Shown here: positions 54,996 through 63,176 of the stretch, one piece after another
Layout of the letters: each line of letters opens with the position of its first letter
Position numbering within the stretch: the first letter of the stretch is position 1
Assembly: GCF_030813245.1 (NCBI RefSeq)
Contig: NZ_JAUSUA010000002.1
Coordinates: 806,001 to 870,000, forward strand
Origin: Alkalicoccobacillus murimartini
Lineage (GTDB): Bacteria > Bacillota > Bacilli > Bacillales > Bacillaceae_D
Direction: 5' to 3'
Length of the DNA: 64,000 bases
Position numbers and translations under genes: made by a program
The notes under the pieces: model-generated
Told to the model about the DNA's origin: nothing
What the model saw: the letters and a program-made list of their open reading frames with translations, nothing else
Database searches by the model: none

Positions 54996-55874
54996 CTAAT
55001 CTAGCTCGATGCCTAACTCTTCATAGATCAAACGAAGATCATCGTAATCATTGTCATCTACCAAGACAAACTCGCTCTCTTCATAATGATCATGTTCACC
55101 TGTGATCAGCATGCTCTCTAGTAACTCATCTTGATTGTCTATCATTGTTTGACGGAGCTCTTCTACTACTTCATCTGATAATTCATGACTTGCCACAAAC
55201 AAATCATTAGGTAAATCCTCACTTTCAGCCAATACTCGAATATTCTCCTCTCCCCACTCTTCCACAAGGTCGTTGTAACGAGATAGAGAAAAGGCAACTG
55301 CATCTGTTTCGCCCATTTTAAAAGCTTCAACAAACGTCTCACCAAGCATTAATGTATCCACGTCATCTTGAGGATCCAGACCGGCTTCCATTAAAAGACC
55401 AACAGGAGCAATGTGGCCTGAGGTAGATCCAACATCTTTCATCGCAATTTTCTTGCCTCTCAAATCTTCAATGGACTGTATATCACTTGAAGCTGGAACT
55501 GCAATAACACTTCGATAACCGGGTCTAGTAATTCCAACGACCCCTTTTACATCAGTCATATTTTTCATAGACACATATTCACCAGGGCCAGTCAGTACGA
55601 TATCAACTTGTCCAAATTCCATGGCCGTAGCCGCTGCCGTTCTGTTTGATATGGAGAAGAATTCGACTGTTCGTTCCGTTGCTTTTTCTAGTTCATCTTT
55701 AAAAGGACCAAATTCTCTAGACAATTCTTCCATTCCTTCTGCACCTGTATCGACAAAACGGATCGTCTCAAGCTCTTTCCCTTCATTCTCCGCACTTGCC
55801 TGACTCTCTGTCCCACAAGCCGCAAGAAAAACCGCAAAACCCGACACCATCGTTAATAGAATCTGTTTTTTCAT
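54996..55874 (-). CDS. phnD: phosphonate/phosphite ABC substrate-binding lipoprotein
   Basis: The 292-residue lipoprotein has lipobox LAAC and the PhnD/TauT-like fold: GPGEYVSM, MKDVGSTSGHIAPVGLLMEAGL and VAFSLSRYNDL. The SGH segment is where the family binds the phosphonate group. PhnD homologues recognise 2-aminoethylphosphonate, methylphosphonate, phosphite or hypophosphite; which one cannot be told. No C-P lyase, phosphonatase or phosphite dehydrogenase gene is linked. It is the first gene of the operon and is divergent from a LysR regulator. Confidence 0.9.
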   Translation of the reverse strand: MKKQILLTMVSGFAVFLAACGTESQASAENEGKELETIRFVDTGAEGMEELSREFGPFKDELEKATERTVEFFSISNRTAAATAMEFGQVDIVLTGPGEYVSMKNMTDVKGVVGITRPGYRSVIAVPASSDIQSIEDLRGKKIAMKDVGSTSGHIAPVGLLMEAGLDPQDDVDTLMLGETFVEAFKMGETDAVAFSLSRYNDLVEEWGEENIRVLAESEDLPNDLFVASHELSDEVVEELRQTMIDNQDELLESMLITGEHDHYEESEFVLVDDNDYDDLRLIYEELGIELD

Positions 55875-56017
55875 ACTAAAAACCTCCCTTGTAAAAGTAC
55901 AACCTTAGATTACCAAGGAGACATTAACAATAAATTAACGTAAGCCTAAGCTAATATTAAGAATTTTTTTATAAAATAATGACAATGTATAGATTTTATC
56001 AATAGGAGGAATTTTGG

Positions 56018-56947
56018 ATGTTTACGTTACAGCAATATGAAATTCTACTGTCTATTTATCAAACGGGTCAGCTTACCAAGGTGGCCAAGCAACTTCAGCT
56101 AAGCCAACCCACTATAACTTTTCATATAAAAAAGATGGAGCAAAAAAGTAACCTAGCACTCTTTGAGTACCACGGGAGAAGGACAACCCTGTCTTCAACA
56201 GGAAGAGCCTTGCTTCCATATGCTCAACAAATCCTCCAAATTCATAATCAAACGAAGCAAATCATTCAAGACATTCAACATGAAAAACAAGGCTCCATCA
56301 TCATTGGCGCAAGTAACACCGTAGCCAACACCATCATTCCTTCCACGTTGCCAAAGATCTTTGCTCAATTTCCAGACATAGACCTTTCTATTCTCAAGTA
56401 CAACACTCGTACCATTCGTCAGCTTGTACACGACTTTACGATTGATATTGGTATCATCATTGCCCACAAAGAAGATATCGAGGACGTAGCGGCTATTCCA
56501 ATCAAAGAAGACCCTATAGGTATTGCAATAAACGTTCACCACCCCTTTGCACACTATCCGCTCCATGACCCAAGTGTCCTAGTGAACGAACGATTTTTGC
56601 TGCGTGACCAACACTCAACCTCGACAAAAACCTTTCGTAGTTGGTGCCAAAAAGCAAATATCACATGTCGATACGAAACAGAAATCCAAAGTGCAGAAGC
56701 CATAAAAAAAGCCCTACTCACGAACAGCGGCATCGCTGTTGTATCAAGGCTCTCCATTGAAGAAGAAATAAAATCTGGTCTCTTGATCTTCAAAGAAATA
56801 GAAGCCAAAAACCGCCGATCCGTCTATTTAATTCATCACCCACAACGGCGCCTCTCTCCCTTGCAGCAAAGTATGATTGCCCTTATTCAGGCGATGTGGG
56901 GGGATTATCAAAAAGAGGATGAGACAACTTCTACTCAATCAGAATAA
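56018..56947 (+). CDS. LysR-family transcriptional regulator
   Basis: The 309-residue protein has a LysR helix-turn-helix (LTKVAKQLQLSQPTITFHIK at about 20-40) and a two-lobed sensor domain (about 90-295). AGGAGG precedes the ATG. It is divergent from phnD across about 140 bp, the classic arrangement in which a LysR protein controls the neighbouring operon and itself. Its ligand is presumably the transported compound. Confidence 0.9.
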   Translation: MFTLQQYEILLSIYQTGQLTKVAKQLQLSQPTITFHIKKMEQKSNLALFEYHGRRTTLSSTGRALLPYAQQILQIHNQTKQIIQDIQHEKQGSIIIGASNTVANTIIPSTLPKIFAQFPDIDLSILKYNTRTIRQLVHDFTIDIGIIIAHKEDIEDVAAIPIKEDPIGIAINVHHPFAHYPLHDPSVLVNERFLLRDQHSTSTKTFRSWCQKANITCRYETEIQSAEAIKKALLTNSGIAVVSRLSIEEEIKSGLLIFKEIEAKNRRSVYLIHHPQRRLSPLQQSMIALIQAMWGDYQKEDETTSTQSE

Positions 56948-57035
56948 TCCTACATAATGCTGGTTGAATTTATGGATGTCACATCTTCCGGATTTTGATA
57001 GGATGGCATTATCTGTTTTTTTAAGGGTTGATGCT

Positions 57036-57668
57036 ATGAGGAGAAGGAAAAAGATTTTTGTAATGTGTCTGTATGTATTTATGATCTATGTTTTGATCAC
57101 ATATGTGATGAGGTGGGAATCAGCAATAAATCCACAATTAGAGTTAAAGCTACCTGTAGATGAGCAAATAAGTGAAGCAGCTCTAAACGATATGGTAGAA
57201 CAAATGAATGCGGAAAGAGTTTTTACTGGGGAAGCTACATATCAAGATTACACGCACTCCATCGTATTTAATAATGAAAAACAAGCCCGCTCCCACATGT
57301 CTTTTTGGGAGCATGATAGTTACATAGCATCAGATGCTATCATTTGGTCTGGTGGAATACGAAGACTGCCTTTTTACCGGTCAGAGAGGTTAGATATTCA
57401 ATTAGATATCCCTGCAGACATAACAAAGCAGTATGAGGAAAATGAGTTCCTGCTTGTGTTAGATTCCACTCATGTAACTGGTGCTAACGCAGAATCTACA
57501 ACTAAAAATAGGTACACTTGGAGGTCCGAGGAAGATTCCTTTTTGATCAAGTATCGTGTAACAACTTACGAGATAGGTGCTTTTTCAGTCTTCTTAAGTA
57601 CAATTATCCTAATGATCGCTACCCCCATCCTCTACGTTAGGATTAAGTGGGAAAAGCAAAGGCCTTAA
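57036..57668 (+). CDS. uncharacterised bitopic membrane protein
   Basis: I do not recognise this 210-residue protein. It has a basic start (MRRRKKIFV), a helix VMCLYVFMIYVLITYVM and an extracytoplasmic stretch of about 140 residues. A second helix near the C-terminus (VFLSTIILMIATPILYV) precedes RIKWEKQRP. ATG 57036 follows AAGGG; an in-frame extension upstream to 56964 lacks a site. Its stop codon directly abuts repeat array C. Confidence 0.55.
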   Translation: MRRRKKIFVMCLYVFMIYVLITYVMRWESAINPQLELKLPVDEQISEAALNDMVEQMNAERVFTGEATYQDYTHSIVFNNEKQARSHMSFWEHDSYIASDAIIWSGGIRRLPFYRSERLDIQLDIPADITKQYEENEFLLVLDSTHVTGANAESTTKNRYTWRSEEDSFLIKYRVTTYEIGAFSVFLSTIILMIATPILYVRIKWEKQRP

Positions 57669-57836
57669 TGCTCAAAAATTTGATATAAATGCTCGAAAAT
57701 GTTGAGGTTTGGCTCAAAAAAGTCATAAATGCTCAAAAAACATACGTTCATGCTCAAAAAATAACTAGAACGCTCAAAATTTCTTAAAATGCGCGAATTC
57801 ACCATAGAAATGCGCAAAAAAGCAGAGGATCGCTCA
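57669..57836. repeat. phased repeat array C (GCTC/GCGC core with A-tracts)
   Basis: GCTC or GCGC followed by an A-tract starts at 57670, 57691, 57712, 57731, 57752, 57772, 57791, 57812 and 57832. The spacings are 21, 21, 19, 21, 20, 19, 21 and 20. The first copy abuts the stop codon of the membrane protein gene, and the last contains the stop codon of the convergent diguanylate cyclase gene. A-tracts repeating every two helical turns should bend the DNA. Confidence 0.88.
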
Positions 57837-57851
57837 ACTCGCATCCTCTGC
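57816..57851 (-). terminator. terminator of the diguanylate cyclase gene
   Basis: On the minus strand, GCAGAGGAT and ATCCTCTGC are perfect 9-bp arms followed by six T. The 5' arm lies in the last codons of the gene and the rest overlaps the last units of array C. Confidence 0.88.
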
Positions 57852-59396
57852 ATAAACCTGCACTTGATTTCGCCCTTGCCTCTTCGCCACATATAAGGCT
57901 TTGTCAGCCTTTTTCAACAGCTGATGCAGTGTTTCCTCAGTATCCTCACTGGCTTCAGCTAAACCACTACTAATAGTTATCGAGATGGCCACATCGTTCA
58001 TAATTAATGGCTTGGATTCCAAACGAAGTCGGAGCTGATTAGCGACTATCTCTGCTTCTGCTCCTGTGTAGTTATTTAGCCCAATAACAAACTCTTCCCC
58101 ACCATAACGAGCAAACAGGACGTCTTCCTTAAGGTCTGTTTGGCATACATGCACTACATGCATCAGCAATTGATCCCCCACGTCATGACCAAAGGTATCA
58201 TTCACTTTTTTAAAATAATCAATATCCATTAATATAATAGAGTAAGGACTTGCCGTCTGCTTCGTTAAACTAAATTCATGCTCACTTTTCTCGAAAAAGG
58301 CTCTACGATTATAGATTTGTGTTAAATCATCATAATACGCACGATTTTCTAACTCTAGCTGCAATCTTTTTAGCTCAGTCACCTCAGTAAATATAAGTAA
58401 TAATCCTTTACGATTATTCGCGTGTTGCAGAGGAGACATGCGCACTTGATAGATATAAGGAGTATCATCATTTTTCAACTGTATTTCACTTGTGATATCG
58501 GCAGAATCCAAATCAAGTGGGAAGGCTTCACCTGTGAGCCCTAACCACACATACTTAAAGTCCATTCCAACCATTGATTTATGCATGGAGGGAAACATAC
58601 TCTTATAGGCTTCATTAAACTCAATCATACGATGCGATTCATCTAACACAATGACCCCATCGTTAATACTATTAAAAATAGAATCCTTTGCAATCGGCAT
58701 GACCGTAAACATTCTTGTTGAGTTAATGGACCAAACATACAAAAGTGATGTGAACCATAATACCATTGGTACAGGATCAATGCCTGGAGGAGTGAATCCT
58801 AACAGATAGATAAATGCTGTGACCATTGGTACAAATTGACCTATCATTAAAAATAATAATTGTGCGCGATACACCTTAGCCGTTTCTCTCCAACGCGAAA
58901 GCATGAGAAAAAACGCCACAAACATACTTACAAACGTGAAAATACCGTGAATCATGTACCAGGAGCCAATCTCTTGCTGGACAAAAGGTGCCCCCAAGAC
59001 AGGATCAATTTCAAACACACGATAATGAAGATGATGAAAATCGTTCGTCGCGACCATCAAAAAGCTAATTACAGAAATCGACAAAAGAGGCAGAGCCCAC
59101 GCTGCCTTTATCTTCATACCTAAGTATTTCATCGCAAACAATAAACCAAGTGGTGCAGATACTGGCATTCCGATATATAAAATAATATTCCAAAACTTCA
59201 ACTGTTCTAGTGTTGTTGCTGTCAGACCTAAAGCAGAACCAAAGCAATAGATCGAAATAGCTGCCGTATAAAACATAAAATAATACGAAATATTTGTGTA
59301 CTGGTGTCGTCGAAGAAACACATACATACACAAATAAAGATTAATGACACCCGATGTACTAAACAGAGTAATATATGCGGTTAATTGGGAACTCAA
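57834..59396 (-). CDS. membrane-bound diguanylate cyclase (7TM-PAS-GGDEF)
   Basis: The 520-residue protein has seven hydrophobic segments in the first 220 residues, resembling the 7TM sensor regions of histidine kinases. A PAS domain (about 225-335) and a GGDEF domain (about 345-515) with active GGEEF in FARYGGEEFVIGL follow. It makes cyclic di-GMP. The inhibitory-site RxxD normally just upstream of the motif reads KEDV, so product inhibition is unlikely. The TTG start uses GAGGG eight bases upstream. It is monocistronic. Confidence 0.88.
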   Translation of the reverse strand: MSSQLTAYITLFSTSGVINLYLCMYVFLRRHQYTNISYYFMFYTAAISIYCFGSALGLTATTLEQLKFWNIILYIGMPVSAPLGLLFAMKYLGMKIKAAWALPLLSISVISFLMVATNDFHHLHYRVFEIDPVLGAPFVQQEIGSWYMIHGIFTFVSMFVAFFLMLSRWRETAKVYRAQLLFLMIGQFVPMVTAFIYLLGFTPPGIDPVPMVLWFTSLLYVWSINSTRMFTVMPIAKDSIFNSINDGVIVLDESHRMIEFNEAYKSMFPSMHKSMVGMDFKYVWLGLTGEAFPLDLDSADITSEIQLKNDDTPYIYQVRMSPLQHANNRKGLLLIFTEVTELKRLQLELENRAYYDDLTQIYNRRAFFEKSEHEFSLTKQTASPYSIILMDIDYFKKVNDTFGHDVGDQLLMHVVHVCQTDLKEDVLFARYGGEEFVIGLNNYTGAEAEIVANQLRLRLESKPLIMNDVAISITISSGLAEASEDTEETLHQLLKKADKALYVAKRQGRNQVQVYAEDAS

Positions 59397-59486
59397 TCCT
59401 TCAGCCCTCTTTTACAAAACATTTTATTTAAATGTAGCATAAAAGACCTAGTAAGTTACCTTTTTTTAATGAAAAGTTGATTGATA

Positions 59487-59885
59487 TTATATATGCATAG
59501 TCTCTTTTCCTACTAAATATTGCATAAAGTCTTCAAATTCCCCGATATACCTATCTACGCCTTCAACATGGTAGAATGTACTCGTTTTTTCGATCTCATT
59601 CACCTCATTAGTAGGAGAATAAAGATAGATTCGTTTACCGAGTCCTAAAGCGATACCTAATTCAACATGACTACTTTTCCCTGCCGGATAGAGCAGTACA
59701 AGAAAATCAGACTGCTTGACTGCTTCTTTTTCTTGCTCTCCGATCAAGGATAACTGCTCAACAGAATGCACTTTCTTACCTTCTGTCCAGTCATACATGT
59801 GCTAAAATCCTTCTTCCGAAAGACGTTTAGCAAGCTCTCGAACAATGTCTATATTCTTAAAACTTGAAGCCAGATAGAATTTCAT
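59487..59885 (-). pseudogene. nucleoside 2-deoxyribosyltransferase-like gene interrupted by an amber codon
   Basis: An ATG at 59885 with GGGAGG upstream begins MKFYLASSFKNIDIVRELAK, typical of short nucleoside 2-deoxyribosyltransferase-like proteins. After 27 residues (ending LSEEGF) an in-frame TAG occurs at 59804-59802. The same frame then continues HMYDWTEGKKVHSVEQL to PAGKSSHVELGIALGLGKRI. The parts align as one 132-codon frame. It is either a recent nonsense mutation or a sequencing error. An internal start at 59798 would lack the N-terminal strand and has no ribosome site. Confidence 0.75.
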
Positions 59886-59890
59886 TTAAT

Positions 59891-60340
59891 TTATATTTCC
59901 TCCCACTCTAGGTCCTCTTCTGTTTCTTGAATCAAATCAAACAGGATGTTTCGGTTTGTCACTCTATACATGTCTGTGCCTACTAGAATTTTCTCCTCAG
60001 ACACATCAATCCATAAAGAACCAGGGGAAAACCAAATCATATAGCGAAGTTCACTTGTATATCCTGATGTCTTTTGTAAGCCCATCTCAGAAGGCTCTTC
60101 AATCAACCGCTGAATGAGCTCAGCGTCTTCTTCAAATACAAAACGATGGTCTCCAGAATCACTAATTCTAAATTCAACCTGTTCAATCTCCTCTAGGTTT
60201 TCGTGCTCCCTCTCTAACACTTGCTCATAGGTCACAACTCTTACCTGGTCATAGACGTAATAGCCCGCCTGACCAACGATGACGAGAATTAATATAATGA
60301 AAAGGGATAAAACGGCTATTCCTAGCTTGTATTGTCTCAT
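59891..60340 (-). CDS. uncharacterised membrane-anchored protein
   Basis: The 149-residue product has a basic start (MRQYKLG), one membrane helix (about 8-30: IAVLSLFIILILVIVGQAGY) and an acidic extracytoplasmic part of about 115 residues. It does not match a family I know. GGGAG precedes the ATG at 60340. It ends five bases before the start of the interrupted gene at 59885, so the two were probably one transcript. Confidence 0.6.
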   Translation of the reverse strand: MRQYKLGIAVLSLFIILILVIVGQAGYYVYDQVRVVTYEQVLEREHENLEEIEQVEFRISDSGDHRFVFEEDAELIQRLIEEPSEMGLQKTSGYTSELRYMIWFSPGSLWIDVSEEKILVGTDMYRVTNRNILFDLIQETEEDLEWEEI

Positions 60341-60373
60341 TCAAGACACTCCCTTACTTGCTTAGTCTCTTCC

Positions 60374-60964
60374 TTATTCTTCCTTTCCCCTTTCTCTTTG
60401 CACGAAACCCATTAATCCGTAGTTCGTGAAGTGGTGAATGAGTGTCGCCATTTCCTTTGGTGATTCTTTTTGTCCATTTATGAGCCAGCTTTCGATTGCG
60501 TCAATACTTCCACTTAAAACAAGCAACGGGATGTATTCGGAGAGTTTGTCATTCATAGTAAAATCTTCAATCCATTCTCTCATGATGATGTGTTTTGTTA
60601 ATTCCATGACCTGCTTCTTAAAAGTCGAGTCAACATTTTCGCTTAACAGCACCTGACAGAGATCACTTTTGTCTGCGACATACTCAAGGATTTTTTCGGT
60701 CATTTGTAGGGCTTCTTCTTCTTTATTAAAATTGTATTGATTCAATGTCTGATACATATCTTCCACGACCTCTTCACTGATTTTATCAAGAAGGTCGTAT
60801 TGATCTGTGTAGTGTCCATAAAAGGTGGATCGATTGATATCAGCTAAAAGGCATAGCTCTTTCACTGTAATAGACGTAATTGGCTTTTCCTTTAACAGTT
60901 GAATGATCGCATCCTTTAAAACCATTCGTGTATACTTTTTTCGTCTGTCTATTTTTTCGTTCAC
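60374..60964 (-). CDS. TetR-family transcriptional repressor
   Basis: The 196-residue protein has an N-terminal TetR helix-turn-helix (about 10-55: ITSITVKELCLLADINRSTFYGHY) and a helical ligand domain. The GTG start follows AAGGTG. It is divergent from the MMPL transporter operon across about 157 bp containing several dyads, and probably represses that operon until a lipid, drug or other ligand binds. Confidence 0.9.
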   Translation of the reverse strand: MNEKIDRRKKYTRMVLKDAIIQLLKEKPITSITVKELCLLADINRSTFYGHYTDQYDLLDKISEEVVEDMYQTLNQYNFNKEEEALQMTEKILEYVADKSDLCQVLLSENVDSTFKKQVMELTKHIIMREWIEDFTMNDKLSEYIPLLVLSGSIDAIESWLINGQKESPKEMATLIHHFTNYGLMGFVQRERGKEE

Positions 60965-60994
60965 GTAAGTTTCACACCTTCATTTTCATTTTTT

Positions 60995-61074
60995 CCAACA
61001 CTCTGTTTAAATATGTTGATTACAAAACGGAATCTAATCAACTGTTTGTTGTTTATCCAACACCGTGTCTATAT
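60995..61074. promoter_or_regulatory. operator region of the TetR/MMPL pair
   Basis: A direct repeat TCCAACAC begins at 60995 and 61057. Each copy contains a short dyad: AACA-CTC-TGTT and ACAC-C-GTGT. Between them, GTTGATTA (61016-61023) and TAATCAAC (61036-61043) form an 8-bp inverted repeat with 12-bp spacing. These are the likely TetR-family binding sites in the divergent region. Confidence 0.5.
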
Positions 61075-61121
61075 ACTATTAATGGAATAAACATGAAAGT
61101 CAATATAGGTGGGGAAATGAA

Positions 61122-63176
61122 TTGTTGATAAATAAAATTATTGGTCACAAAAAAGCAGTAGTCCTTGTATTTGCCGTTCTGACTATGATTTCCATAGTCG
61201 CTCAATTCTTTGTATCTATTAACTATAATATGGTCGAATATTTACCGGATGAGGCTCCTTCTAGTATTGGCTTGGAGCTCATGGAATCGGAATTCACATC
61301 AGATATGCCCAACACAAACGTCATGATTCAGGATGTCTCCGTTCAAGAAGCACTGGAATATAAGGAGAGCTTAGAATCGATTCAAGGTGTCACATCCGTT
61401 TCTTGGCTAGACGATGTGATGGACACACGAATACCACTAGAAATAGCTGATACAGCTACAGTGGAATCCTACTATAAGGATCGTAACGCCTTGTTTTCAT
61501 TGTCCATTGAATCAGGAGCAGAAGTTGCAGCCACCGAAGAAATTTATGAGTTAATTGGTGAGGACAATGCGGCTTCCGGGGAAGCGGTGAACACAGCTAC
61601 TTCTCAAAATATGACGAGTACTGAAACGATTTATGCTGCCTCACTATTAGTTCCCATTATCATTATTATTTTAGTTGTTTCAACGAAATCATGGATAGAG
61701 CCTCTCTTTTTCTTAACAGCGATTGGGGTCTCCATCTTAATCAACTTAGGAACCAATATATTCTTAGGCGAAATTTCTTTTGTTACTCAATCTGTCGCAC
61801 CGATTCTTCAGCTAGCGGTCTCACTTGATTACGCCATTTTTCTTCTTCATCGCTTTTCAGATGAGCTCAAAACAGAACAAACGCCAGAGAAAGCCATGGC
61901 CAAGGCAATGAAAGCTTCGTTCCCTGTTATTTTTACAAGTGCTCTGACTACCTTCTTTGGTTTTATGTCTTTAATGCTCATGGACTTCGGAGTAGGAGCA
62001 GACCTTGGATTAAATCTAGTTAAAGGAATTGTCTTAAGCTTTATCTCTGTTGTTGTATTCTTACCTGCCCTCACTTTATGGGGCTATAAATGGATGGAGA
62101 AGACGCAGCATAAGAGTTTGATTCCTGATTTCACTGGGATTGGTGGCAAGCTTCTTAAGCTGAAGATTCCTGCTCTTATCATTGTTTTCACTTTGATTGC
62201 ACCAAGCTTTCTGGCACAAGGAAGTACATCCTTCACATATGGCCTGGGCGATTTGCCTGAGGACACTCGTACAGGAGCAGATGCAATCAAAATTGATGAG
62301 GTATTTGGTCAATCCACACCTATTGTGGTGTTAGTTCCTAATGATGACCTTGCTAAAGAGGAAGAGCTTGCTCAAGAGATTGAAGGTCTGCCTTATGTAG
62401 ACTCTGTGATGTCGTATGCCACAGCAATTGGTACAGCGATTCCGGTGCAATTTATAGATGAGTCAATCATAAAAGAATTTCAATCCGAGAACTACAGCCG
62501 ACTCACTGTGTTTACAAATGCAGAGGTAGAAGGAGATATTCCTTTTCGGTTAGTTGAGCAGATTCGTGAACTTTCAAGTACCTATTATGGGGACTCGGCT
62601 TATACACTCGGAGAAAGTGTCACGCTCTACGATATGAAAGAAACGGTAAGCAAGGATAATCGAATGGTCAATACTGTCACCATCGTAACGATTGCGATTG
62701 TTCTACTATTTGCGTTCCGTTCCATCTCGATTCCTATTGTCCTTCTGTTAACGATTCAAGCAGCGGTATGGATAAACCTAGCCGTACCTTATTTTACAAA
62801 CGATTCACTTGTATTTGTTGGTTACTTAATTGTCAGTACGGTGCAACTAGCGGCGACGATTGATTACGCCATTTTGTTAATGGAGACGTATAAACACCAT
62901 CGAAAATCAATGCCTGCTATCCCTGCTATAAAAAAGGCATTGGATGAACAGATCTTTTCCATTACGATATCGGCCGCTATTCTCTCGAGTGTTGGATTTA
63001 TTCTATGGTTCACTTCAAGTAATCCAACCGTCTCATCCATAGGATTATTGCTTGGTAGAGGTGCAGCCCTGGCTTATATTCTCGTAATCTTATTCCTACC
63101 GGCGTTACTTTGGATTTCGGATAAATTAATTAAAAAGACAACGTATAAAGCTGATTTTTACGAGGAGGAAGAATAA
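61122..63176 (+). CDS. MMPL/RND-family transporter
   Basis: The 684-residue protein has twelve predicted helices in two repeats: one helix, a large extracytoplasmic loop, then five helices, twice. VSLDYAIFLLHRFSDE and AATIDYAILLMETYKHH carry the paired Asp residues that relay protons in MMPL proteins. Firmicute members are little studied and probably move lipids or small toxic molecules. The TTG start at 61122 lies seven bases after GGTGGGG. It is controlled by the divergent TetR gene and followed without a gap by an exported partner protein. Confidence 0.9.
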   Translation: MLINKIIGHKKAVVLVFAVLTMISIVAQFFVSINYNMVEYLPDEAPSSIGLELMESEFTSDMPNTNVMIQDVSVQEALEYKESLESIQGVTSVSWLDDVMDTRIPLEIADTATVESYYKDRNALFSLSIESGAEVAATEEIYELIGEDNAASGEAVNTATSQNMTSTETIYAASLLVPIIIIILVVSTKSWIEPLFFLTAIGVSILINLGTNIFLGEISFVTQSVAPILQLAVSLDYAIFLLHRFSDELKTEQTPEKAMAKAMKASFPVIFTSALTTFFGFMSLMLMDFGVGADLGLNLVKGIVLSFISVVVFLPALTLWGYKWMEKTQHKSLIPDFTGIGGKLLKLKIPALIIVFTLIAPSFLAQGSTSFTYGLGDLPEDTRTGADAIKIDEVFGQSTPIVVLVPNDDLAKEEELAQEIEGLPYVDSVMSYATAIGTAIPVQFIDESIIKEFQSENYSRLTVFTNAEVEGDIPFRLVEQIRELSSTYYGDSAYTLGESVTLYDMKETVSKDNRMVNTVTIVTIAIVLLFAFRSISIPIVLLLTIQAAVWINLAVPYFTNDSLVFVGYLIVSTVQLAATIDYAILLMETYKHHRKSMPAIPAIKKALDEQIFSITISAAILSSVGFILWFTSSNPTVSSIGLLLGRGAALAYILVILFLPALLWISDKLIKKTTYKADFYEEEE

